Shown here: positions 33,896 to 41,584 of the stretch, in pieces | Position numbering within the stretch: the stretch's first letter is position 1 | How the letters are laid out: each line of letters starts with the position of its first letter | NCBI RefSeq assembly: GCF_000337215.1 | Contig: NZ_AOHZ01000085.1 | Location: 1 to 46,916, forward strand | Direction of reading: 5' to 3' | DNA length: 46,916 nt | Source of the DNA: Natronolimnohabitans innermongolicus JCM 12255 | Lineage (GTDB): Archaea; Halobacteriota; Halobacteria; Halobacteriales; Natrialbaceae | Translations under genes and position numbers: made by a program | Notes under the pieces: model-generated | What the model saw: only the letters and a program-made list of their open reading frames with translations | The model's database searches: none | What the model was told of the DNA's origin: nothing

Positions 33896-35101
33896 ATGGA
33901 CGCAGCAGGCCGAACTGAAAGCGGAGCGCTGCCGCTCGAGGGTATCACGGTCGTCGATCTCACGCAGGTCGTCGCGGGACCGTTCACGACGATGATGCTT
34001 GGCGACCTCGGCGCGGAGGTCATCAAGATCGAAGCGGTCGGCCGGGGCGACCGCAGTCGGAGCATCCAGCCGAACCCCGCGTACTTCGACAGCGTCAACC
34101 GAAACAAACACAGCGTCGCGCTCGACCTCAAAAGCGACGCCGGACAGCGGGCCGCCCAGCGGCTCATCGCGGACGCCGACGTCTTCGTCGAGAGCACGAA
34201 ACCCGGCCGCGCCGCCGCCTTCAATCTCGACTACGAGACCGTCTCGGAGCTGAACCCGGAACTGATCTACTGCTCGATCGTCGGCTTCGGCCGCGACAGC
34301 CCCTACGAGGAGCTCCCGGCGTGGGACATGCTGATCCAGGGGATGAGCGGAATCATGAGTATCACCGGCGAGGAGGGCGGCGAACCGCTGTGGTCCGGCC
34401 TCCCCAGCGGCGACCTGATCGCCGGCTCCTACGCTTCCCAGAGTGTTCTCGCCGCGCTCTACGCGCGCGAACGCGGACGCATCGACGGCGAGTGGATCGA
34501 GGTCCCCATGCTGGACGCGGCGATCTCGTGGCTCACCGCCCGCGCCGGCCACACGTTCGGGTCCGGCGACCCGTTCCCGCGGCTCGGCACCCATCACCCG
34601 TCGATCGTCCCCTTCGGAAAGTACGAGTGTGCCGACCGACCGATAATCGTCGCCGCCGGCACGGCCGACTTCTGGCGCGGGTTCTGTCGGGCGATCGACC
34701 GGCCGGAACTGCTCGACGACGACCGGTTCGCCACGATGGACGACCGCGTCGACAACCGGGCGGAGCTGGCCGAGATCGTCGAACCGATCCTCCGCGGGGA
34801 GGAAAGCGACTACTGGATCGACCGGTTCCACGCGGAGGACGTCCCGGCCGGCCCGATCTACGACACGAAGTCAGTCTGGGACGACGACCACGTCCAACGA
34901 CGAGCGCTCCACAAGACCATGGAACGCGACGACCGGGCGGACGCCGACGTGATCGACCACCCCGTCCACTTCACCGCGCTGACGACGCAACTCGAGGTCG
35001 CCCCCGAACGGCTGGGTGAGAGCACGGATTCGATCCTGGAACGCCACGGCTACTCTCCCGAGGAGATCGAGACGCTTCGCGAGGAGGGCGTACTCGAGTA
35101 A
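33896..35101 (+). CDS. CaiB/BaiF family III CoA-transferase 3
   Basis: A 401-residue family III CoA-transferase. GITVVDLTQVVAGPFTTMMLGDLGAEVIKIE forms the N-terminal signature in two halves, and Asp173 in GLPSGDLIAG is the probable catalytic aspartate. The chosen ATG at 33896 lies about 28 bp from a promoter-like box; a frame 45 bp longer exists but is less likely. It heads a plus-strand series with a carboxymuconolactone decarboxylase-like protein, an MFS carrier and a crotonase, though each of these also has a possible promoter of its own. Confidence 0.93.
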   Translation: MDAAGRTESGALPLEGITVVDLTQVVAGPFTTMMLGDLGAEVIKIEAVGRGDRSRSIQPNPAYFDSVNRNKHSVALDLKSDAGQRAAQRLIADADVFVESTKPGRAAAFNLDYETVSELNPELIYCSIVGFGRDSPYEELPAWDMLIQGMSGIMSITGEEGGEPLWSGLPSGDLIAGSYASQSVLAALYARERGRIDGEWIEVPMLDAAISWLTARAGHTFGSGDPFPRLGTHHPSIVPFGKYECADRPIIVAAGTADFWRGFCRAIDRPELLDDDRFATMDDRVDNRAELAEIVEPILRGEESDYWIDRFHAEDVPAGPIYDTKSVWDDDHVQRRALHKTMERDDRADADVIDHPVHFTALTTQLEVAPERLGESTDSILERHGYSPEEIETLREEGVLE

Positions 35102-35136
35102 CCGGCTGACCGCGGATCGCCAGTCGTCACGTACCG

Positions 35137-35146
35137 AACAATTATC
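35137..35146 (+). promoter_or_regulatory. TATA-like box of the carboxymuconolactone decarboxylase-like gene
   Basis: AACAATTATC about 28 bp before the ATG at 35170. Confidence 0.5.
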
Positions 35147-35169
35147 ACCATTTGTGTGCGTGTCTTACT

Positions 35170-35733
35170 ATGGCGCGAATCGACCTTCCGCAACAGTCGG
35201 ATCTCCCGGACGAGTACCAGTACCTGCTCGGCGACGACGCCCTCGGCGAACTCGAGCTGTTGCAGGGCATCGGCGCGAACCCGCGCGTGCTCCAGACGTA
35301 CATGCGCCACGGAACCGCGCTGTGGGAGCACGCGGGGCTGGCGTCGCGAGACGTCGAACTGGTCATCCTCGCGGTCGCCCGCGAACTGCGAAGCGAGTAC
35401 GAGTGGCACCAACACGTCGGCCTGGCTCGAGACGTCGGCGTGGAACCCGACGAGATCAGGGCCATCGCCGCCGACTGCCGCGAGGCGTTCGCCCCCGCGG
35501 ACCGGGCGCTGATCGACTACGCGCGCCGGGCGGCGCGCAGGGCCGTCGACGAGGACACGCACGACGCGCTCGCGGAACACGTCGGTGAGGAGACGGCCGC
35601 GGGCGTCGCGACGCTGGTCGGTCACTACGTCGGGACGGCCGTCGTCATCGACGCGCTGGCGCTTCGACCCGAGACGGAGTTCGTCGGCTGGGAGCCCGAC
35701 GACGAGACGATCGAAACATACGACGATGCGTAG
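35170..35733 (+). CDS. Carboxymuconolactone decarboxylase family protein
   Basis: A 187-residue all-helical protein of the AhpD/CMD family. The core ELVILAVARELRSEYEWHQHVGLARDVGVEPDEI (about residues 61-95) has the conserved Glu and His residues but no CxxC pair, so it resembles the gamma-carboxymuconolactone decarboxylase side (PcaC-like) rather than the AhpD peroxidase-reductase side. It may act on a carboxylated ring-derived lactone or an unrelated substrate. The ATG at 35170 was preferred over one 18 bp earlier because of promoter spacing. Confidence 0.9.
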   Translation: MARIDLPQQSDLPDEYQYLLGDDALGELELLQGIGANPRVLQTYMRHGTALWEHAGLASRDVELVILAVARELRSEYEWHQHVGLARDVGVEPDEIRAIAADCREAFAPADRALIDYARRAARRAVDEDTHDALAEHVGEETAAGVATLVGHYVGTAVVIDALALRPETEFVGWEPDDETIETYDDA

Positions 35734-35842
35734 CGCCGGGTGCGGTCGTCGATCCGGATCTCGACTTCGACCCCGGCGAAACCGGACAGATCGAGCGGCA
35801 GTTCCGACGCTCGAGCCGGAACAGTTCGTGGGGAATCCGAAC

Positions 35843-35852
35843 GATTAATCCG
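35843..35852 (+). promoter_or_regulatory. TATA-like box of MFS transporter 3
   Basis: CGATTAATCC; about 27 bp before the GTG at 35874 but only about 15 bp before the first GTG at 35862. Confidence 0.5.
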
Positions 35853-35873
35853 CCCGACCGGGTGGTGTCGGAC

Positions 35874-37145
35874 GTGATTCCCGATCCGAGACGCGTCATC
35901 GCTCGCCGCGTGTACTACGGGTGGGTGATCGTCGCGGGCTGTCTGGCGATGTCGATGGTCGTGTTCGGCACGAGCTACGCGTTTGGCGTCTTTTACGACG
36001 CCTTCGCTGCCGAGTTCGACGTTTCGCGGTCGGTCCTGGCGCTCGCGTTCGGGATTCAGACCGTGTTCATCTACGTCGTCGGCCTCGCGGCCGGCTGGCT
36101 CGTCGACCGGTACGGGCAACGGCGGATCGTCGCCTGCTCGACCGTGATCCTTACCGCCGGCCTCGTCTGGACGGCGTTCGCGCGGTCGTACGTCGAACTC
36201 GTCGCCGCCTTCGGCGTCGTCACGGCGGTCGGGATGTCCGGGCTGTACGTGGTCGCCTACGCGACCATCCCGCTGTGGTTCGAGCGCCGCCGCGGCACGG
36301 CGGCCGGCATCGCCTCGGCCGGCCTCGGCGTCGGGCTCTTTCTCATCCCCCAGACCGCGGACGTCTTCATCTCGGCGCTCGGCTGGCGAGAAGCGATGCT
36401 CGCCATCGCCGCGGGCGTCGGCACAACGATGCTCGTCGTCACGCTGCTGTTCGTCGACGAGCCGGAGGCGGTCGCCGCGGAGACGAGCGACGAGTTCGCC
36501 GACGCGGCCGCTCGAGCGGACGGTCTCGCGGATCGGCCGTCGAACAGTCGAGCGATCATCGCGTCGCCCTCGTTCGGTTTCGTGTTCGTCGGCTGGGTCC
36601 TGCTCTTCACGCCGGTGTTCGTCGTTCTCACCCACGTCGTCCTCTACGCGTCGGCGATCGGCATCAGCCGCTCGGTCGGCGTCGCCGCGATCGCGATCGT
36701 CGGCGCGACCACCACGATCACCCGTCTCGGCATCGGCACCGCTTCGGATCGGCTCGGCCGAACGCGGACGTTTCTCGGGTGTAGCGGACTGATGGCTCTC
36801 GTGACGGCGGGAATGGGGGGTCTCGGACTCCTCGAATCCGCGTCGGTACGGACCGCCGCGTTCGTCCTCCTCATCGTTTGCTTCGGTTTCGCCTACGGCG
36901 GCTGTGGCGGGCTCATTTCGGCGCAGGTCGCGGACCTGTTCGGGAACCGAAACCTCAACACGCTGTTCGCCGCGATGTCGGTCTCGTTTGCGGTCTCGGG
37001 ACTGCTCGCACCGCCGCTCGCGGGGCTGTCGTTCGACGTCCTCGGCAGCTACACGCCGGCGTTCGTCGCCGCCGGCCTGTGTGCCGCGCTCGGAACGGGA
37101 TGTGTCTACGGCGCGGCGCGACGGATTGCGGGTCCCTCGGCGTAG
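35874..37145 (+). CDS. MFS transporter 3 (OFA/monocarboxylate-type)
   Basis: A 423-residue major facilitator of the oxalate/formate antiporter-monocarboxylate carrier type: RRVYYGWVIVAGCLAMSMVVFGTSYAFGVFYDAF at the start is the family hallmark, and GWLVDRYGQRR the MFS loop. It differs clearly from transporters 1 and 2. The start at GTG 35874 is chosen because the promoter-like box then lies at the usual distance; GTG 35862 would add four residues. Transport of a short carboxylate is likely. A crotonase follows 97 bp downstream. Confidence 0.93.
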   Translation: MIPDPRRVIARRVYYGWVIVAGCLAMSMVVFGTSYAFGVFYDAFAAEFDVSRSVLALAFGIQTVFIYVVGLAAGWLVDRYGQRRIVACSTVILTAGLVWTAFARSYVELVAAFGVVTAVGMSGLYVVAYATIPLWFERRRGTAAGIASAGLGVGLFLIPQTADVFISALGWREAMLAIAAGVGTTMLVVTLLFVDEPEAVAAETSDEFADAAARADGLADRPSNSRAIIASPSFGFVFVGWVLLFTPVFVVLTHVVLYASAIGISRSVGVAAIAIVGATTTITRLGIGTASDRLGRTRTFLGCSGLMALVTAGMGGLGLLESASVRTAAFVLLIVCFGFAYGGCGGLISAQVADLFGNRNLNTLFAAMSVSFAVSGLLAPPLAGLSFDVLGSYTPAFVAAGLCAALGTGCVYGAARRIAGPSA

Positions 37146-37210
37146 CGCTCGAGAGACCTCCCGACGGACGACGGATCGAGCGCCACGCTCGGCCGTGTCC
37201 GCCGCAGAAA

Positions 37211-37220
37211 GGTTAACGTC
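37211..37220 (+). promoter_or_regulatory. TATA-like box of the crotonase at 37243
   Basis: GGTTAACGTC about 28 bp before the ATG. Confidence 0.45.
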
Positions 37221-37242
37221 GCCGCCTCGTGAACCGACGGCT

Positions 37243-38031
37243 ATGTCAGTTACCGTCGACCGCGATCCCGAACTGGACACCGTAGCGCACGTTCGCCTCG
37301 ATTTCGGCGATCTGAACCTCCTTTCGCCGGGTGCGCTCGTCGAACTCAACGAGGGGCTCGCGACCGTTCCCGACGACGCGTCGGTGGTGACGGTCGGTCC
37401 CGACGCGAGCGACGCCGACGGCGACGTCGGCGGACTTACCGCCGGACTCAAACTCGACGAAGTACGGGACCTGTCGGTCTCCGAAGCGCGGGACGTGCTG
37501 ACGTCGCTCTACGAGGCCAACCAGCGCGTGCGAGACCTCGAGGCGATCACCGTCTGTCGGTGTGGCGAGTACGCACTCGGCGGCGGACTCGAGCTGGCGA
37601 TGTCGTGTGACTTCCGGATCGCGACCGACGACGCCGTCCTCGGCCTGCCGGAGATCGACGCCGGTCTCGTCACCGGCATCCAGGGCGGACTCCTCGTGCG
37701 ACTCGTCGGGCTGCAGGCCGCAAAGGAGCTGATCTACACGGGCGAGCCGGTGTCCGGTGTGGAAGCCGAGGAGCTGGGACTCGTCAACGACGCCGTTTCA
37801 CCGTCGGCGTACGGGGCGACCGTCGACGAACTGGTCGAGACGCTGGCGAGCAAGAGCCCGATCATCGCCGCGCGACAAACACAGGTCTTCCGGGCGCTCC
37901 GGTCGAACGGCATCGAGTCCGGAATCGATCACAGCCTCGAGACGATCGCGGCCTGTTTCGACACTCACGACCAGCACGAAGCGATGACCGCGTTCCTCGA
38001 GAAGCGAGAGCCGGCGTTCGAGGGGCGGTGA
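37243..38031 (+). CDS. Enoyl-CoA hydratase family protein with both catalytic Glu
   Basis: A 262-residue crotonase-fold protein. GGGLELAMSCD (113-123) supplies Glu117 and LPEIDAGLV supplies Glu137, the two glutamates of true enoyl-CoA hydratases. This is the only free-standing crotonase in the window with both. Its first oxyanion loop, however, is VGPDASDADGDVGG (51-64) instead of the usual GAG-x-FCAGAD, so substrate binding at the thioester may be altered. The ATG at 37243 was chosen by promoter spacing; a longer frame overlaps the MFS gene in another frame and is spurious. Confidence 0.92.
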   Translation: MSVTVDRDPELDTVAHVRLDFGDLNLLSPGALVELNEGLATVPDDASVVTVGPDASDADGDVGGLTAGLKLDEVRDLSVSEARDVLTSLYEANQRVRDLEAITVCRCGEYALGGGLELAMSCDFRIATDDAVLGLPEIDAGLVTGIQGGLLVRLVGLQAAKELIYTGEPVSGVEAEELGLVNDAVSPSAYGATVDELVETLASKSPIIAARQTQVFRALRSNGIESGIDHSLETIAACFDTHDQHEAMTAFLEKREPAFEGR

Positions 38032-38109
38032 GGACGACGGTAGAGGGCAGTCAGCTTCGCGTTCGACCACCTCTCCCGTCCGGCGGGCCCGCGGACGGCG
38101 AAACCGCGG

Positions 38110-39279
38110 TCAGTACGACCGCGGGAGATCGAGCACGTGCTGTGCGATGTAGTTTTTCACCATCTCGTTCGAGATCGGCGCGATGACGTTGATCATGACC
38201 TCGCGCCAGTAGCGCTCGACGTCGTACTCCCTCGCGTACCCCATCCCGCCGTGGACGCGAACGGCGCGCTCGCAGGCTTCGATCGCGTCCTCGCTCGAGC
38301 GAAGTTTGACGGCGTTGGCCTCCGGCCCCGCGTTCTTCCCCTCGTCGTACAGCCAGGCGGCCTTTCGGATCATCAGTTCGTCCTGGGCCAGCTTGCTCCA
38401 GGACTCCGCGAGGGGGTGTTGGATCGCCTGGTAGGAGCCGATCGCGGCGTCGAAGACCTCGCGCTCTCTGGCGTAGGAGGCGGCCTTCTCGAGGGCGGCC
38501 TGTCCGATTCCGACCGCGTTCGCGGCGATGCTGATCCGTTCGGAGTTCGCGAAGGAGAGGAGGTATTTGAACCCCTCTCCCTCCTCGCCGATGCGGTCTT
38601 CGACCGGGACGCGGAAGTCCTCGAACCAGACCTCGTTCGAATCCGCCGCGCCGCGGCCCGCCTTCGGAATCTCGCTGACGTCCACGCTGTCCATCTCCTC
38701 GTTGAATTCCGTAAAAAACAGCGTGAGTCCGCCGAACCGCTCGCTCGCTTCCCTGGGCTGCGTTCTGGTGAGCAACATGATGACGTCGGCTTCCTGGGCC
38801 TTCGAGGTCCAGATCTTCTGTCCGTTTACGACGTACTCGTCGCCGTTTCGCTCGGCGACCGTCTCGATCCGGGACGTGTCCGTGCCGGCGTTCGGTTCCG
38901 TGACGCCGGTACAGACCATGACGTCCCCGTCGGCGATACGCGGCAGGTACCGTTCTTTGTGGTCCTCGGAGCCGTACTCGACGAGCGGGGCGGCGCTGAA
39001 AACGTGGTGGGAGGTGATCGACGTCCCGGCCATCGCCGCGCCGGAGCGGGCGATCTCCTGCTGGACGATGCTCGCTTCCTGAACGCCGTACCCCTGGCCG
39101 CCGTACGCCTCCGGAATCGTGATGCCACACCAGCCGCCCTCGGCGAACGCCTCGTAGAACTCCCACGCGAATTCGTGGTTCGCGTCCTTCTCGCGCCAGT
39201 ACTCGTCGCCGAACTGGTCGCAGAGCGTCTGAATCTCGTTCCGGATGAGCCGCTGCTCGTCGCTGAGCGCAAAGTCCAT
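38110..39279 (-). CDS. Acyl-CoA dehydrogenase 4 (isovaleryl-CoA dehydrogenase-type base)
   Basis: A 389-residue FAD-dependent acyl-CoA dehydrogenase. GVTEPNAGTDTSRI (125-138) and YVVNGQKIWTSK (149-160) mark the middle domain, and RVHGGMGYAREYDVERYWREVM the C-terminal domain. The classic catalytic motif is lost: the aligned region is INVIAPISNEM, with Pro368 at the Glu position. Glu247 in FANSERISIA lies at the isovaleryl-CoA dehydrogenase base position. The ATG at 39279 has a good TATA-like box about 27 bp upstream. It is alone on the minus strand, convergent with the crotonase. Confidence 0.94.
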   Translation of the reverse strand: MDFALSDEQRLIRNEIQTLCDQFGDEYWREKDANHEFAWEFYEAFAEGGWCGITIPEAYGGQGYGVQEASIVQQEIARSGAAMAGTSITSHHVFSAAPLVEYGSEDHKERYLPRIADGDVMVCTGVTEPNAGTDTSRIETVAERNGDEYVVNGQKIWTSKAQEADVIMLLTRTQPREASERFGGLTLFFTEFNEEMDSVDVSEIPKAGRGAADSNEVWFEDFRVPVEDRIGEEGEGFKYLLSFANSERISIAANAVGIGQAALEKAASYAREREVFDAAIGSYQAIQHPLAESWSKLAQDELMIRKAAWLYDEGKNAGPEANAVKLRSSEDAIEACERAVRVHGGMGYAREYDVERYWREVMINVIAPISNEMVKNYIAQHVLDLPRSY

Positions 39280-39299
39280 ACTGATGTTTTCCGAGGCGA

Positions 39300-39311
39300 C
39301 ACCTTATAGCC
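39300..39311 (-). promoter_or_regulatory. TATA-like box of acyl-CoA dehydrogenase 4
   Basis: Minus-strand GGCTATAAGGTG about 27 bp upstream of the ATG at 39279. Confidence 0.65.
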
Positions 39312-39437
39312 TCCGTCGGTCGCTGCCCCGACACGTCGGTTTCCAGCGGCTGCGTGGACCGTCTTTTGTTCTGTTCTGTGGAACAGTCGAGGTCCCCTGT
39401 TCACGGCAACTATCGCCCGAAATTCCCACTCCTGACG

Positions 39438-39467
39438 TGTATTTACAACAGTATAGATGTAAATACA
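39438..39467. promoter_or_regulatory. 30-bp symmetric element, likely regulator site
   Basis: TGTATTTACA and its exact inverted copy TGTAAATACA are separated by 10 bp. Each arm is itself a near-palindrome TGTA-NN-TACA, so the element reads as two half-sites spaced 20 bp centre to centre, about two helical turns. It is 159 bp upstream of the acyl-CoA dehydrogenase 4 start. Confidence 0.5.
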
Positions 39468-39911
39468 TCCCGCTGCACATCAGACCGTTTGTTTGTTCGT
39501 GACACACACGATAAGGCGAGAGTACCAGTCAGTAGTCGTTCGTGGACGCATCGCTGGTCGACGCCTCGAGGAGCGCCCTCGCAAATTTCCCAACTAACGT
39601 GCTGGGATATTACTACTACCAGCACTGGATTGCGTTCCGATGCGGGGAACGGATACCGGTCCGTCTTCCGTGGTCTCGACAGTTATTCACTTCGTTGAAC
39701 CGTCCACCAGCCATGAACTACTCGTCCGTCGGTTTTGTTAGCGCGGCGACCGCGTTGCTGGTCGACGGACGCACCGACGAGACGGACATCGGCTCTTGGC
39801 AAATATAACAAGAACTAGTCACTAACGCTGAAATTTATGCGGCTTGGTTGCGTGGTGGCTGCTAATGGCTATCAACCAACCGACCCACCAGTCAGTACGG
39901 AGCGCAGACCC

Positions 39912-40919
39912 GTGAACGCCGAACTCGACCTGCTGATCCGGCTCTACGACTACGAACGGCCACAGGACGTCGGCGACCGCGCCGCCGAGGCGGAGGAACT
40001 CGGCTTCGATCGCATCACCGTGGGCGAGACGACGGACTGGAACATCGTCCCGCCGCTGACGCTGGCCGCCGACCGGACCACGGACCTCGGCATCTCGAAC
40101 GACGTCGTCTCGCCGTACGGGCGCTCGCCGGCGCTGCTCGCTCAAACCGCGTTGACGCTACAGGACGCGTCTGACGGACGATTCCGACTCGGCCTCGGAC
40201 CGAGTTCGCCGGCGCTGACCGAACGGTGGCACGGCCAGGAGTTCGACCGTCCGCTGCGGCGCACCCGCGAGACGATCGAAATCATCCGCGCCGTCTACGA
40301 GAACGGGAATCCGGCCTACGACGGCGAAATCTTCGACATCGCCGGGCTCAACTACGACCGCGGCGTCCCGGAGAACCCGCCGCCGATCGACGTCGCAACT
40401 CTCGGGCCCAAGGCCACCGAGCTGGCCGGTCGCTTCGGCGACGGCTGGACGCCGCAGCTGTTCACGAAAGACGGCCTCGAGGAACGACTCGAGGACCTCG
40501 AGCGCGGGGCGGAACTCGGCGACAAGGCCCTCGACGACCTGCGCGTGGCGCCGATCGTTCGCTGTATCGCAAGCGAGGATCGCGAGACCGCCCGCGAGAA
40601 AGCCCGCAGCACGTTCGCGTTCCTGCTCGGCGCCTACGGCCCCTACTACGGCAACTCGGTCGCCGAACAGGGCTACGAGGACGTCGTCGACGAGATCAGG
40701 GCGGCGTGGGACGACCGCGACACCGAGGCCATGGCGGCCGCGCTCCCGGAGGAGGTCGTAGACGAGCTAGGACCCGCGGGAACGCCCGACGAGGTGCGGG
40801 CGTGGGTCGAAGAGTACGCCTCGATCGACGGCGTCGACGCCGTCCGGATCGGCTTCGTCAACGAGATGAGCGAAGACGAAAAACGGACGACGATGGAGGC
40901 GGTCACTGAGGCGATCTGA
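39912..40919 (+). CDS. LLM-class flavin/F420-dependent oxidoreductase (NP1902A-like)
   Basis: A luciferase-like TIM-barrel oxidoreductase, 335 aa from the GTG at 39912, resembling the haloarchaeal NP1902A group of coenzyme F420-dependent enzymes. DLLIRLYDYERPQDVGDRAAEAEELGFDRITVGET is the N-terminal barrel strand region, followed by GRFRLGLGPSSPAL and DVATLGPKATELAGRFGDGW, which shape the cofactor site. An ATG at 39837 would add 25 residues, but those codons have only about half G/C in third position, so I regard them as non-coding despite a TATA-like box near 39800-39809. The substrate is unknown; hydride transfer to or from F420 is the expected chemistry. Confidence 0.9.
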   Translation: MNAELDLLIRLYDYERPQDVGDRAAEAEELGFDRITVGETTDWNIVPPLTLAADRTTDLGISNDVVSPYGRSPALLAQTALTLQDASDGRFRLGLGPSSPALTERWHGQEFDRPLRRTRETIEIIRAVYENGNPAYDGEIFDIAGLNYDRGVPENPPPIDVATLGPKATELAGRFGDGWTPQLFTKDGLEERLEDLERGAELGDKALDDLRVAPIVRCIASEDRETAREKARSTFAFLLGAYGPYYGNSVAEQGYEDVVDEIRAAWDDRDTEAMAAALPEEVVDELGPAGTPDEVRAWVEEYASIDGVDAVRIGFVNEMSEDEKRTTMEAVTEAI

Positions 40920-41584
40920 CCGTCCCCTCACGGCGTTCTAGAACGGGGTGCGATAGTCGTCGGGCTAGAAATGGTAATTGAGTTGCCTACTCCTAACACT
41001 CTCTGGTATTGCTCCAATGAGGAAATACAGGTAGTGGAGGTAAGACGCTATGACTGTCAATACTGTTCGCTTCGAGAATCGATTAGCGACACGCCCTCGA
41101 GACCACACGACGAAATCTAACCGCCTAGCGCTCGTTTGAAGTGGTAGTTCGTTCCGTCATTACCGAGTGTGATTTGGAGAATCGGCGATCTCGTGTTTCG
41201 ATGGAGGAACGCCCCTCTAGCCGACACTGTGTCCTTCTTTCGCCACGTTAGACGTGTATAAGTCGCAGACGGAGCGGGCTCCGCTCTGGATCAGAATTGA
41301 CTTATACGTGAGTTACTGCTCTGTTCTACAGGCGGAGTGGTCGTATAACCGAGAGATACACTGGGCGGGAGCGTACGACCCCCTCGATCGACTCACGCCT
41401 CTCGAGCGGACCGATCTCGCCGCGCTCCGGTACCGCTCGGCTTCGTGGACGGCCGGCGGCGATCCGCACTCTGGATCGCCGGTCGCTCGCACCGATGACA
41501 CCGCGTCGGCCGGTGAGTCGCTGGCCTCGAGCGGTCGCCCCGGGAAAACACCTATCACGAACCGTGTTATCTTTCACCAATGCA
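40920..41584. other. Gene-free region of 665 bp
   Basis: Contains a perfect 12-bp palindrome CGTTCTAGAACG (40934-40945) just after the oxidoreductase stop, and a nested hairpin: outer arms TATAAGTC (41257-41264) and GACTTATA (41299-41306), inner arms GAGCGG and CCGCTC (41272-41286). A frame overlapping the start of the next gene has poor codon use and is rejected. Confidence 0.55.

Larger units (their letters stand above)
39280..39911. other. Gene-free region of about 630 bp
   Basis: Holds the dehydrogenase 4 promoter, a striking 30-bp inverted repeat (39438-39467), a second inverted repeat (GTGCTGG at 39599-39605 with CCAGCAC at 39619-39625) and AT-rich boxes before the flavin oxidoreductase. 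Short frames have low third-position GC and are not credible genes. Confidence 0.6.

Noticed and set aside
35625-37451. A 608-codon open frame on the minus strand
   Set aside because: It lies antisense to MFS transporter 3 and neighbours, encodes a Glu/Arg-rich repetitive sequence typical of high-GC shadow frames, and matches no family I recognise.
39837-39911. A 25-codon N-terminal extension of the flavin oxidoreductase
   Set aside because: Only about half of its third positions are G or C, unlike real coding sequence here, although a TATA-like box is at a suitable distance. The GTG at 39912 fits the family start better.
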